From Desulfobaccales bacterium (GTDB lineage Bacteria; Desulfobacterota; Desulfobaccia; Desulfobaccales; 0-14-0-80-60-11), in NCBI GenBank assembly GCA_041648175.1, contig JBAZPO010000001.1, positions 248,001 to 312,000 of the forward strand: DNA of 64,000 nt, given 5' to 3'. Numbering within the stretch: position 1 is the first letter of the stretch; each line of letters starts with the position of its first letter. The position numbers were made by a program, and so were the translations under genes. This document shows positions 8,201 through 17,000 of the stretch, in pieces. The notes beneath the pieces were generated by a model. It saw nothing but the letters and a program-made list of their open reading frames with translations. It ran no database searches and had not been told where the DNA came from.

Positions 8201-10607
8201 GACCCCGGTTATAGGCCCGTTCCTCCGCCAACTGCTCCTGGAGACGGGCCTGGTCCGTGATATCACGGGCGCTGGCAAAGATCCCCCGCACCGCGCCCGA
8301 TTCGTCTTTAAAGATGGCGGCGTTGAAGGAGACCAACTGCTCCCGGCCGTCTTTGCTGTGCAAGGTCAACTGGTAGTTGGTAACCGCGCCCTTGTCCAGA
8401 GTCAGGCGCACCCCGGCCGCGGCCCGCTTGGAATCGGTGAAATATTCCGGGAAAGGCGTCCCGATGAGATCCTCACGTTTGTAACCAGACATGCGGCACA
8501 TGGTCTCGTTGACGTCGGTGATTTTCAACCTCGGATCCACGGTGATGAGGCCGTCCAGGGAGGCCTCGATGAGACCCCGGTTATAGGCCCGCTCTTCCGA
8601 GAGCTGGGTCTGCAGGCGGGCCTGTTCGGTGATGTCACGGGCGCTGGCGAAGATGCCGTGCACGTCGCCGGAGGGATCTTTAAAGACTGAGGCGTTGAAG
8701 GAGACCACCAGTTGCTGTCCGGCCCGGGTGGCCATGGTGAGAACGTAGTCGGTGACCACTCCTTTGTCAAAGGTCTGTCTCACCCCGGCGTCGGCGCTGT
8801 CGGTATCCACGAAATAGTCAATAAACGGTGTGCCGATCAGTTCCTCCCGGGTGTACCCCGACATCTGGCACATGCGGGCATTGACATCCGAAATGATGCC
8901 CTGGGGATCGACGGTAATCAGGCCGTCAACCGAGGCCTCGATCAGGCCACGGTTATAGGCTTCCGACTCCCGGAGCCTTTGCTCCAGTTCCTTGTGCTCG
9001 GTGATGTCACGGGCCGCGGCGAACACGCCCTGAAGCCGGCCTTCGGCGTCCCGGAAGGTGGAGGCGTTATAGGAGACCACTGTCATGCGGCCGGTTTTGG
9101 AGATAGCCGTCAGCTCGTAGTTGGTGACCTTGCCCTCCCGCAGCACCAGCTTGATGCCTTCGTTGGCGCGCTCGGGGTCGGTAAAATAGGTCTTGAAGGG
9201 AGAGCCGATCAGCTCATCCCGGGTGTACCCGGTAAGGGTCACCATCTGCTTATTGACGTCGGTGATGATGCCTAAGGGGTCGGTGGCCATCAGGGCGTCG
9301 ATGTTGGATTCGATCAACGAACGGGTATAGAACTGGGTGGATTTGAGCTGTTCGGTCAGGCGGATTTCATCCGAGATATCTTTGGAAATGAGCAGGTAGC
9401 CGATGGCCCGGCCCACCGAATCGCGGCGAGGCGTGATGACCACCCTGGCGGTGAACAGGCTGCCGTCCTTGCGGCGCCGGGTGATGGTGCCTTCCCATTT
9501 GCCGTTGTGCAGGGCGGCATCCAGGATTTCCCGGGGCTTGCCGGCCGCCACGTCTTCTTCAGTGTGCAGGATGGCAGAGTTGGCCTTGCCCACCACCTCT
9601 TCAGGCTCGTAGCCATACAGCCGGCGGGCGCCTTCGTTCCAGAGCAGGATCTTGCCATCCAGGTCTTTACCGATGACCGAATACTCGGTGGAGGACTCCA
9701 GGATGTTGGTGATGAAGTCCACCGCCTGCTGGGCGTCACTGACGATGGCGCTGTCGAACAGCTTCGCCTTCCGGACCTCCTCGCTGAACCGCATTTCGTT
9801 GGAGTAGTCCTTGGAGATCAATAGGAAGCCCACCGGCTGACCCGAGACGTCGCGGCGCGGCGTGATGACGACCCGGGCCGTGAAGACCTCGCCGTTTTTG
9901 CGCCGGCGGGAGATAGTGCCTTCCCATTTGCCTTCTCTGAGAGCGGCGGCCATCATTTCGGCGGGCTTGCCGGCTTTAACGTCCTCTTCCGTATGGAGGA
10001 TGGAGGAGTTGGCCTTACCGATCATCTCTTCCGGCTCATAGCCGTACAGCCGCCGGGCACCCTCATTCCAGAGAATGATAGTCCCCTCCAGATCCTTACC
10101 GATGATGGAATACTCGGTGGAGGATTCCAGGATGTTGCCCAGGAAGTCCACCACCTCGGAGTTATCGCCCAGGATCTTGTTATCCAGCAGTCTCTTGACC
10201 TTGGACAGCCGGGTCTCACTGGCGATGCTTTTGGAGATGAGCAGCAAGCCGACGGGCTTGCCTTTGGCATCCCGCTGCGGCAGACTTACAGTATGGGCCG
10301 AAAATTGCACCCCGTCCCGGCGCACCCGGGTAACGGTCCCTTCCCACTTGCCGTCATCCAAGGCAGCTTTCACCATATGCTTGGGGAGGCCGCCCTTCAC
10401 CTCTTCCGAGGTATACAGGATGTTAGAGGATTTTCCGATGACCTCCTCTGGCTCGTAGCCGTATAGCCGGCGGGCGCCTTCATTCCAGGAAACGATTTTT
10501 CCCTTCAGATCATTGCCAATGATGGAATAATCCGAGGATGACTCCAGGATATCTCCCAGAAAGTCATCCACCTGCACCGTATTGCCCACAATCCTGCTGC
10601 CGGCCAT
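5271..10607 (-). CDS. Giant sensor histidine kinase with 12 PAS domains (1778 aa)
   Basis: The protein carries twelve PAS/PAC units in a row followed by one kinase core. PAS1-3 (starting near residues 14, 150 and 293) share the sequence ILESS.[DE]YS[IV]IG.DL and GARRLYGYEPEE. PAS4-12 (from about residue 425 on) have a period of about 124 aa. The HisKA box is ANMSHELRTPLNSI with phospho-His near residue 1561. The HATPase has N-box LLNLTYNAIKF, DTGIGI and GTGLGLHLSKKL, and the protein ends right after it. No transmembrane segment is visible, so it should be a soluble sensor. GGAGGTAGAGAAG supports the ATG. Flavin- or haem-binding residues in the PAS domains cannot be assigned by eye. The receiver at 4802-5170 is the likely partner. 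Confidence 0.95.
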   Translation of the reverse strand: MAGSRIVGNTVQVDDFLGDILESSSDYSIIGNDLKGKIVSWNEGARRLYGYEPEEVIGKSSNILYTSEEVKGGLPKHMVKAALDDGKWEGTVTRVRRDGVQFSAHTVSLPQRDAKGKPVGLLLISKSIASETRLSKVKRLLDNKILGDNSEVVDFLGNILESSTEYSIIGKDLEGTIILWNEGARRLYGYEPEEMIGKANSSILHTEEDVKAGKPAEMMAAALREGKWEGTISRRRKNGEVFTARVVITPRRDVSGQPVGFLLISKDYSNEMRFSEEVRKAKLFDSAIVSDAQQAVDFITNILESSTEYSVIGKDLDGKILLWNEGARRLYGYEPEEVVGKANSAILHTEEDVAAGKPREILDAALHNGKWEGTITRRRKDGSLFTARVVITPRRDSVGRAIGYLLISKDISDEIRLTEQLKSTQFYTRSLIESNIDALMATDPLGIITDVNKQMVTLTGYTRDELIGSPFKTYFTDPERANEGIKLVLREGKVTNYELTAISKTGRMTVVSYNASTFRDAEGRLQGVFAAARDITEHKELEQRLRESEAYNRGLIEASVDGLITVDPQGIISDVNARMCQMSGYTREELIGTPFIDYFVDTDSADAGVRQTFDKGVVTDYVLTMATRAGQQLVVSFNASVFKDPSGDVHGIFASARDITEQARLQTQLSEERAYNRGLIEASLDGLITVDPRLKITDVNETMCRMSGYKREDLIGTPFPEYFTDSKRAAAGVRLTLDKGAVTNYQLTLHSKDGREQLVSFNAAIFKDESGAVRGIFASARDITDQARLQEQLAEERAYNRGLIEASVDGLITVDEAMRITDVNETMCRMAGRSRSQLIGSSFPVYFLEQERAAEGVRLTLKEGSVTNYVLTLQAADESQVPVSFNAAVFKDAANKVRGIFASARDITDQKKLESQLQASQFYTRSLIEANIDALMTTDSVGIITDVNQQMAALTGCTREELIGSPFKNYFADPDRAEEGIRLVLREGNVTNYELTARSKEGRETVVSYNAATFADWNGKLQGVFAAARDITEQKKLELRLRDSQAYNRGLIEASIDGLITVDPEGIISDVNDRMCQMSGYTRAELIGTPFKDYFTDAGLAMAGVKETFEKGIVTEYALTLVSRTRRLLQVSFNASVFKDPYTGNVRGIFASARDITDRVRLEEQLREQQTYLRGLIESSVDGLITVDPEGFITDVNEQMCRMTGYSRDELIASPFRQYFTDPQRADAGVKSTFAEGVVTNYDLVLKTRSGKKATVSFNASVFRAADGQVQGIFASARDISEQARLQSQLVDQQAYNRSLIEASADALFAIAPDGVITDVNEEATRLTGYSRKHLINSAFADYFTESKRASAGVQQTLEQRRVLAYELVLITRQNRRIPVSFNAGVFSDAMGKQLGILAGARNITQQKELEQQLRDQQFYARSLIESNIDALMTTDPLGIITDVNEQMESLTGYTREELIGSPFKTYFTDPERAEEGIRLVLREDNVTNYELTARNKDGRETVVSYNATTFADRDGKLQGVFAAARDVTERKRFEQTLQEKSLEMENANLAKDRFLANMSHELRTPLNSIIGFAGTLLMKVSGPLAPKQEKQLQNISTSAKHLLLLINDLLDLAKIESGKIELKPEPISCQSIIQEVTSTLMPMAENKGLKLISVMPDQEITIRTDRRSLSQVLLNLTYNAIKFTENGEVKVELRRNAQDGHWRTEFKVIDTGIGIKPEEQDRLFQAFTQVDTSDTRRHEGTGLGLHLSKKLAELLNGHIAFQSHYGKGSEFSITLDE
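6350..9329 (-). repeat. Coding tandem repeat: two 4-PAS blocks of about 1.49 kb
   Basis: Within the giant kinase gene, the PAS units that begin RSLIE[SA]NIDALM (PAS4, PAS8, PAS12) recur every 1488 and 1491 bases, i.e. 496 and 497 codons. Between them lie three units of the other kind (..RGLIEAS.DGLITVD.. or a variant). The order is A-B-B-B, A-B-B-B', A. This shows expansion by duplication of a four-domain block on top of single-domain duplication. Confidence 0.85.
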
Positions 10608-10619
10608 TCTTCTCTACCT

Positions 10620-10925
10620 CCAAACTTATAATGCAGTGGCCAGTGATCAGTAGTCAGTAGTCAGTGGCCAGTAAAAGCAGTAATCAGTATAAAAACAATA
10701 TTTATAAATACCTTTCGTTTCCCTCGTTTCCAATCTGTGCTTGGGAACGCCGTAACCACCAAGCTGAGCTTGGCATCCACTTTCGTTCCCAAGAGCAACT
10801 TGGGTACGAGAAAAAAAGGAGGACGGCCGCCCGGCTGTCCTGATGTGTAATACAGGCACTCCCCGCCAAAGATGGTGCGCGGTGCGCACCCTACGTCAAG
10901 CACTGTACAGGCCACTGACCACTGA
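10620..10925. repeat. Intergenic repeat region
   Basis: This stretch between two kinase genes holds no gene. Both ends carry short direct repeats built on CAGTGATCAGT/ACTGATCACTG, oppositely oriented at the two ends. The middle carries copies of the CGTTCCCAAGC.GAGCTTGG type palindrome also found near 19360, 32990, 49440 and 58840. Confidence 0.65.
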
Positions 10926-12734
10926 TCACTGATCACTGATCACTGCTTGTCCCATTACCGGCACGGTAAAGGATATCCTGGTTCCCCGATCCTCCTGGCT
11001 CCAGATGTCCAGACTGCCATTCAGCATCCGCATCCTTTCCGCCATGGCCGATAACCCCAGGCCCCGTTTCGTAATATCCTGGTTCAGTATTTGGTGGGAG
11101 TCAAAGCCCCGGCCATTGTCTTCCACCCGGAATTTGACCTGGCCGTCCAGTCTTTTTATGTCCACTGTCACGAGAGCGGCCTGGGCGTGTTTGGCGATGT
11201 TGGTGAAGGATTCCTGGATGATCCGGTAAATGATGACCTCCACTTCCGCCGAAAATAATCCCTGGATGGAGTCCATGTCCAGAGTCACCGGGATCTGGCT
11301 ATACTTGGTGAATTCGTCGAAAAAGTATCTCAAGGCCGCCGCTATCCCCATGTGCTCCAGGACGGAGGGGCGCAAATCCTGGGACAGGCGCCGGACGTTT
11401 TCAATGATCTCATTGATGTAATCAAGCGAGTGCCCCAAATCTTCCTTCATCCCACCGGGCGGCAGTTTCTTTTCCACCCATCGCAACTGCATCTTGAGAG
11501 CCGTCAGGGATTGGCCCAGGTCATCGTGCAGTTCATAGGAGATGCGTTTCCGTTCGGTCTCCTGGGCGTGCAATAGCTGAGAGGTGAGGAAGCGGAGTTT
11601 CTCTCTTGATTCCCTGAGGGTCTCTTCGACCCGGAGGCGCACCTCGATTTCTTGGTTTAGCTGTTGATTGGCGGCCTTCAGTTCCGCAGTCCGGTCTCTG
11701 ACCCGCTGTTCCAGTTCGTCATGGGCCCGGCGCAGGCCTTGCTCGGCGCGTTGACGCAGGAAGGCCTCAACAATGGCGAAAGACAGATTCTCTACGGCTT
11801 CCTGGTCTGCCGAGTCATAGCCTCCGGCTATTTTTCCCAGGGCGATTATGCCGATGGCCTGGCCGGCATATTTTAACGGCACCCCCAGGAAAGCGCTGAG
11901 GGGAGGATAGCCCGGGGGGGCGGCGAAGGGCTCGGGATGGATGGCCGGGTCATTGGCGATCAGGGATCGTCCCTGGATCATAACTTTTTCCAAATAGCCG
12001 TGAATGTGCGGCAGGCTGTCGAACGATCCTTTTTTGGCCGATCCCGGCAGCCGGCAGGACGCCCAGCCCGGGTCGCTGAAGACAATATCCAACTTGCGAG
12101 CCTGGTTCACCTTGCCCAATAAAGCAAACCGGCTTCCCGTCAAGCCTTTCGCCACGTCCAGACAGGTGCGGGCTAATTTTTCTTCAGTCTCTGAGGTTAA
12201 GGCCTCGTGAAAGACCCGGTTGATGCCCGTCAAAATCTGGGTCTTCGCCTGGAGGCGCTCCTCGCTCCGCTGCAGCTCCTCAACCTGCCGCATGAGTTTG
12301 TCTATGAGCAGCTCCTGGTGCTTCTCCTCGAAAGCGGCGGGCAGGGAGGTAACCCCTTTGGCACCTTGGCCATTGAGCACCTCCGTCACTTTTTCCAGGA
12401 TGGTCGTGGGGTCAGTCGGTTTGGAGAGAATCAGGGAAACGCCGCATTCTCGGGCCAGGTCTCGGGCCTCTTGCTCATTAAATGCCGCGGTATAGAAAAT
12501 GATTGAGGTTTCGGAGATGGCCGGGTCCAGGTGCATTTGCCGGACCAGCTCATAGCCATCCATTTTGGGGAGCAAGACGTCGGAAATTACCAGATCAGGA
12601 TGTTCGGCCCGCAACAGCCGCAATGCTTCAGCGCCGTCGGCTGCCTCCAACACGCGGTGCCGCCCATGGCTCAGCAGGAGCGACAGCAGTTCCCGGTCAG
12701 GGGCGCGGTCATCAACGACCAGGATGGTGGCCAT
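10926..12734 (-). CDS. Hybrid sensor kinase REC-GAF-HisKA_3-HATPase (602 aa)
   Basis: Residues 1-120 form a receiver (ILVVDDRAPDRELL, acceptor Asp in VISDVLLPKMDGYE, Lys in LILSKPTDP). A helical linker leads to a GAF domain at about 170-335 (GYPPLSAFLGVPLKYAGQAI). A long coiled coil then leads to a HisKA_3 dimerisation helix with phospho-His in RISYELHDDLGQSLTALK (about residue 403) and an HATPase with DNGRGFD and RGLGLSAMAERMRMLNG. This is the NarX/DesK-type kinase core, which normally pairs with NarL/FixJ DNA-binding regulators; none is adjacent. I start at the ATG at 12734 because MATILVVDD is the usual receiver start; a TTG eleven codons upstream is possible. No membrane segment is seen. 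Confidence 0.92.
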   Translation of the reverse strand: MATILVVDDRAPDRELLSLLLSHGRHRVLEAADGAEALRLLRAEHPDLVISDVLLPKMDGYELVRQMHLDPAISETSIIFYTAAFNEQEARDLARECGVSLILSKPTDPTTILEKVTEVLNGQGAKGVTSLPAAFEEKHQELLIDKLMRQVEELQRSEERLQAKTQILTGINRVFHEALTSETEEKLARTCLDVAKGLTGSRFALLGKVNQARKLDIVFSDPGWASCRLPGSAKKGSFDSLPHIHGYLEKVMIQGRSLIANDPAIHPEPFAAPPGYPPLSAFLGVPLKYAGQAIGIIALGKIAGGYDSADQEAVENLSFAIVEAFLRQRAEQGLRRAHDELEQRVRDRTAELKAANQQLNQEIEVRLRVEETLRESREKLRFLTSQLLHAQETERKRISYELHDDLGQSLTALKMQLRWVEKKLPPGGMKEDLGHSLDYINEIIENVRRLSQDLRPSVLEHMGIAAALRYFFDEFTKYSQIPVTLDMDSIQGLFSAEVEVIIYRIIQESFTNIAKHAQAALVTVDIKRLDGQVKFRVEDNGRGFDSHQILNQDITKRGLGLSAMAERMRMLNGSLDIWSQEDRGTRISFTVPVMGQAVISDQ

Positions 12735-12845
12735 TTTTTCGCTTGCAGGGATTGTTGATAATAACAAGCTTCACAGTCATCCACCATGATTACAGGTTAA
12801 GTTATCCTCTGCCAACGCTAAAGCAACAATTGTCTCGATTAATCT

Positions 12846-13379
12846 CTAATGAACATCAGGCAAGAAGCTGACGATCTGGCTGGTAAAGGCTTGGGCCTCG
12901 ATGGGCTTGGCGATATACCCGTCAAAACCGGCAGCCAGCAGACGTTCGCGGTCCCCCACGGAGTCGAGGGCAGTCACCGCTATGATGGGGATTTGCCGCA
13001 AAACCGGATCGGCCTTGAGATCCCGGACAACTTCGCAGCCCCCCAATTTGGGGAGTCTGACGTCACAGATGATGATGTCGGGCTGCTCGCGACGCGCCGC
13101 GGCCAGCCCCTCTTCGCCGTTTACGGCCGGCACAACCGAATAGCCGGAGGCCTCCAGCAGGTCCGCGTAAAGCTCCTGGCTGAGGGGATCGTCTTCGATG
13201 ATGAGAATGCGGCGACCTGATTGATCCGCCTGTTCCGGATGGCGGGTTTGAGCTTTGCCGGATCCAGGGTCATTCTCGCCAACGCCGGCGATTAACGTGA
13301 TATGGTCGATTACATCCAGAATGGCTATGGATAGCTTAACGGTCGGCTGGGGCGAGCTGAGAAGAAGACGGGAGCCCAT
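12846..13379 (-). CDS. Response regulator receiver with N-terminal extension (177 aa)
   Basis: After an unusual stretch of about 55 residues (MGSRLLLSSPQPTVKLSIAI and onward, with no recognised domain) comes a complete receiver: RRILIIEDDPLSQELYADLL, acceptor Asp in IIICDVRLPKLGG, VTALDS and GYIAKPIEAQAF. There is no output domain. The ATG at 13379 has AAGGAGATG upstream, which is better than the ATG 14 codons earlier. It lies 111 bases upstream of the REC-GAF kinase gene and is probably part of the same signalling operon. The receiver is similar to that at 4802-5170. Confidence 0.88.
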   Translation of the reverse strand: MGSRLLLSSPQPTVKLSIAILDVIDHITLIAGVGENDPGSGKAQTRHPEQADQSGRRILIIEDDPLSQELYADLLEASGYSVVPAVNGEEGLAAARREQPDIIICDVRLPKLGGCEVVRDLKADPVLRQIPIIAVTALDSVGDRERLLAAGFDGYIAKPIEAQAFTSQIVSFLPDVH

Positions 13380-13697
13380 CTTCGCATCTCCTTGGCAAGG
13401 GCTTAGGGTTTCGGGCAGCAAATCCTGTATCCTGGATGCACCGCTGGACTAAGTTTTCTTCCTAAATCCCCGGTGGAACAAAGGTTGTTCAAGGACCTGA
13501 TTCCTTGCTTCAGCATAGACCATGGGTCATAAGAACTTCGGGCTTTGTCTGGGTTCCGGACAAGCCGCCGGAATTGCCAGTAAAACTAACCCATTTATTT
13601 TCTTAAGTCAATCTTTGTTCATGCCGGTATATTAACAAAATAAAATCTATAAGAGAATAATAACGGTGATCAGGCCAGATATGAATTATACGGGCTT
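13380..13697. other. Intergenic, no gene seen
   Basis: Nothing coding is visible. The stretch becomes AT-rich from about 13580 to 13690 and may hold the promoter of the minus-strand receiver gene. Confidence 0.4.
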
Positions 13698-14021
13698 TAG
13701 ACAAAAGGCAGCGCCTGGTTCTCCGGGGAGGAAGGGAAGAAAGGCGCCATTAAGACAGGCGAATTTGCTGATCTGGCAGTGCTAAATCAAGATTATTTTT
13801 CTGTTCCTGAAGAGCGGATTAAGCAAATCGAATCCGTCCTGACCGTCGTGGATGGCAAACCGGTGTACGCCGCGGGGCAATGTCAGCATCCGGCGCCGCC
13901 GCCCTTGCCGGTGAGCCCGTCGTGGTCGCCGGTAGCCGTTTATGGCGGGTATCCCCAAACAGCCTCAACCGTCATTTTTTGTTCTCTTCCCCAAAGACGG
14001 GTGGCTGGGGATCAGCGGTGA
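13698..14021 (+). pseudogene. Relic of a YtcJ-like amidohydrolase (C-terminal fragment)
   Basis: Directly after a TAG at about 13695 an open frame without a proper start reads TKGSAWFSGEEGKKGAIKTG, EFADLAVLNQDYFSVPEERI, KQIESVLTVVDGKPVYAAGQ, then a Pro-rich SPSWSPVAVYGGYPQTAS tail. This is the typical C-terminus of amidohydrolase family 3 (YtcJ-like) enzymes: the GxxADLAVL.xDYFSVPE..I..I.SVLTVV.GKVVYAAG strand region. The metal-binding N-terminal three quarters are missing. An internal ATG (13779) could start an 80-aa peptide but it would lack the active site. The end overlaps the 3' end of the hybrid kinase gene on the other strand. Confidence 0.75.
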
Positions 14022-17000
14022 GTAGCGCCCGGCTTTGTGCCGGGATTTGGTTCTGCCAGCAGTTCCCTGACCTTGGACAGGAGTTGTTCCGCTCTGAAAG
14101 GCTTTTGAATAAAATTGATGACTGACTCCTTAACGCCGCGCGTCACTACGCCGTCTTCAGTGTGCCCGGACATGAACAAGATCCTCATCTCGGGATGCAC
14201 CGGGACTAAATGTTCAGCCAGTTCCCGCCCCCCCATCACCGGCATGGCCACATCGGTGAGCAGCAGATGGATGGGGTCCGCGTGGTCTCGGCCTATTTGC
14301 AACGCCTCCAGGCCATCCTTGGCAGTGAGCACCGAGTAGCCTTTGAGGGTCAGCATGCGATGCACCACGTGACGCACTCCCTCTTCATCCTCTACCAGCA
14401 GGATGGTGCCCGTGCCCTGGCCATTGGAAAGGTAGGGTGGCGCTGACACCACACGCTTTCTGGCCCTTGCCGCGCGGGGGAGAAATATGCGGAAGCTGGA
14501 GCCCTTGCCGGGGCTGCTCTCCACCAGGATGTAGCCGCCGCTCTGTTTAATTATCCCGTAAGCCATGGAAAGTCCCAGGCCGGTGCCTTTGTCCTTTTCT
14601 TTGGTGGTGAAGAAGGGCTCGAAGATGTGGGAGAGAACCTTTCGGCTCATGCCGATGCCGGTATCCCGCACCACCACCACCACATAATTACCGGGGGTGA
14701 TCTCCGGGTGTCGACGGGCATCGTTGAAGTCCACCTGGACATTTTTCGTCTCAATGCTGAGGTGACCTCCCTGTGGCATGGCATCCAGGGCATTGAGGAC
14801 CAGGTTCATACAGACCTGCTCCATATGGTTCGGGTCGGCTTTTACAGTCCCCAATTCCGGTCCCAAAACTGTAGAGATCTTGATATTCTCATCCACCAGA
14901 CGGCTGAACATCTCCATCAAGTTGGAGATCAACACATTGAGGTCGATAATCTGAGGTTGCAGCACCTGCTTGCGGCTGAAGGCCAGCAGTTGCCGGGTCA
15001 CCGCGCTGGCCTGATCCGCGGCCTTTAGGATGGCCTGGACCTGCTGGCGCCCCTGTTCAGCTTCCTGCAGGTCTGCCAACAAAAGTTCGCCATAGCCGCT
15101 GATGACGGTGAGGAGGTTGTTAAAGTCATGGGCCACGCCTCCTGCCAGGCGTCCCACCGCCTCCATCTTGGCCGTCTGTCTGAGATGCTCCTCTCGCCAG
15201 CGCAGCACCGCTTCCACTTCTTTGCGCTCCGTGATATCCGCGGCAATGCCCGCGATGCGATAGGTTTTTCCGGCCTCATTCCGGATGGGAAAGAAACGGG
15301 CGGCAATCCAGCGGACGGCGCCGTCCGGCCGTCGAACCCGGAAATGTGGAAATTTCTTTTCCGAAAAATCTCCGGCCATGCGCTTCTTCAGGGCAGCCTT
15401 AACCTCCCCCAGGTCTTCCGGCGCCACGCCCTCGAGCCAGGAGCGCGGCGCCTCATACAGGCTGGCGCGACTGCGGCCCCAGATGCGTTCATAGGCCGGG
15501 CTGATATAGTGCACCCGTTTCCAGTCGCCCGAGGCGAGCATAATCGCGTCATCGATATTTTCCGTCAACTGCCGGAACCTCTCCTCACTCTCCTTAAGGG
15601 CATCTTCCGTCTGTTTGCGGGCGCTGATATCCATAGCCAGGGTCAAGATGCAGGGGGTGCCGTCTGTATCGCGAAAAGGATATTGAAAAATCTGTAAAGT
15701 CCGGCCGTCGCCGGTGGTTCGCTCCCATTCAAAAGCAGTCTGGGTATCGATGACCGACGTCGCGGGACAGCCTTCGCAAGGCGCCTGCTGGTTATAAAAG
15801 AGCTCGTAGCAAAACTTGCCTGCCGTTTCCCCAAAGGCCTCCCGCAAGCGCCGGTTGGCGAACCGGAGGGTATGATCTTCCCCGTGCAAGGAAACAAAGG
15901 CGGGCAGGGCGTCAAGGAGGCTGTAGAGGCGCTGCCGTTCTTGCTCCAAGGCCGCCTCCGCCTTCTTCCGGGCCGTGATGTCGGTTACGAAAGCATAATA
16001 TATTGGCTGGCCGTCCCCCTCCCGGCGCACATGCACGAACAGTTCCACCGGCACCCGGCTGCCGTCTTTGCGCAGGTATTCTTTTTCATAGCGCACCGCT
16101 TGGCCGGTGCGCTGCAGCTCGTTGATCTTTGCGGTCTCTTTCTCCAGCCATTCCGGCGGAGTGAGATCTTTTTGCCAATTAAGCCTGGATAATTCTTTCT
16201 GGCCATAACCCAGAAGTTGTAGGAAGGCTTCGTTGAACATACCCATGCGACCGTTGAGGAAAGCGACCGCAAAGGGTTGGGAGGAATTCTCCAGGAAATC
16301 CGCCAGCATCGACGTATGACGTTGGCTCTCCTTGAGAGCCGCATCCGCCACCTTGCGCGCCGTGATATCCCGGTGGATACCCACCGCGCCCAGGAGATTC
16401 CCCTGGCCATCCGTGACCTGGCCAGCCAGAGATTCAGCGCTGAACTGCGTCCCATTCTTCCGGCGGTAGGTGATTTCAAACCGGGCTGGCTTCACCGGCT
16501 CTCCCGTGAAGAAGTACTTCTCTCGGACCGCCTCAAAGTCAGCCCGGTCGACATAAAGCTCCTCGGTGCTCTTGCCGATAAGTTCCTCTGGCTCGTAGCC
16601 GAACACGGTCTTGACCGCGGGGTTGGCCAGGACGATGCGGCGCTCCGAGTCCGCGAAGATGATGGCGTCGGAAATGGATATGAAGATGGCTTCGAATTCG
16701 GCGCGGCTTTTTGCCAAGGCTGCTTCGGCCTGTTTGCGGGCCGTAATATCCTCGGCCAGACCCACGATCCCGGTGACCTCACCATTTCCATTGTAGATGG
16801 GGGCAACGGAAAGGCTCACGTCGATCCAGGCGCCGTCTTTGCGCCGGGCTCGCACCTCCTCGCCGGTGAATGGTTCTCCCTGAAGAACGTGTCTGATGAT
16901 CTCCCGGGATTCCCCCTGTTTTCCCTCGGGCACGATGGGCAGGGGGCGGCCCTGAAGTTCACCCCCCCGCCAGCCGAAGATGAGCTCTGCCGCCGAGTTG

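Noticed and set aside
6350..9329. Regular DNA repeats as a possible CRISPR array or mobile element
   Set aside because: The repeats are in frame, coding for PAS domains of about 124 aa, with no short direct repeats and spacers.
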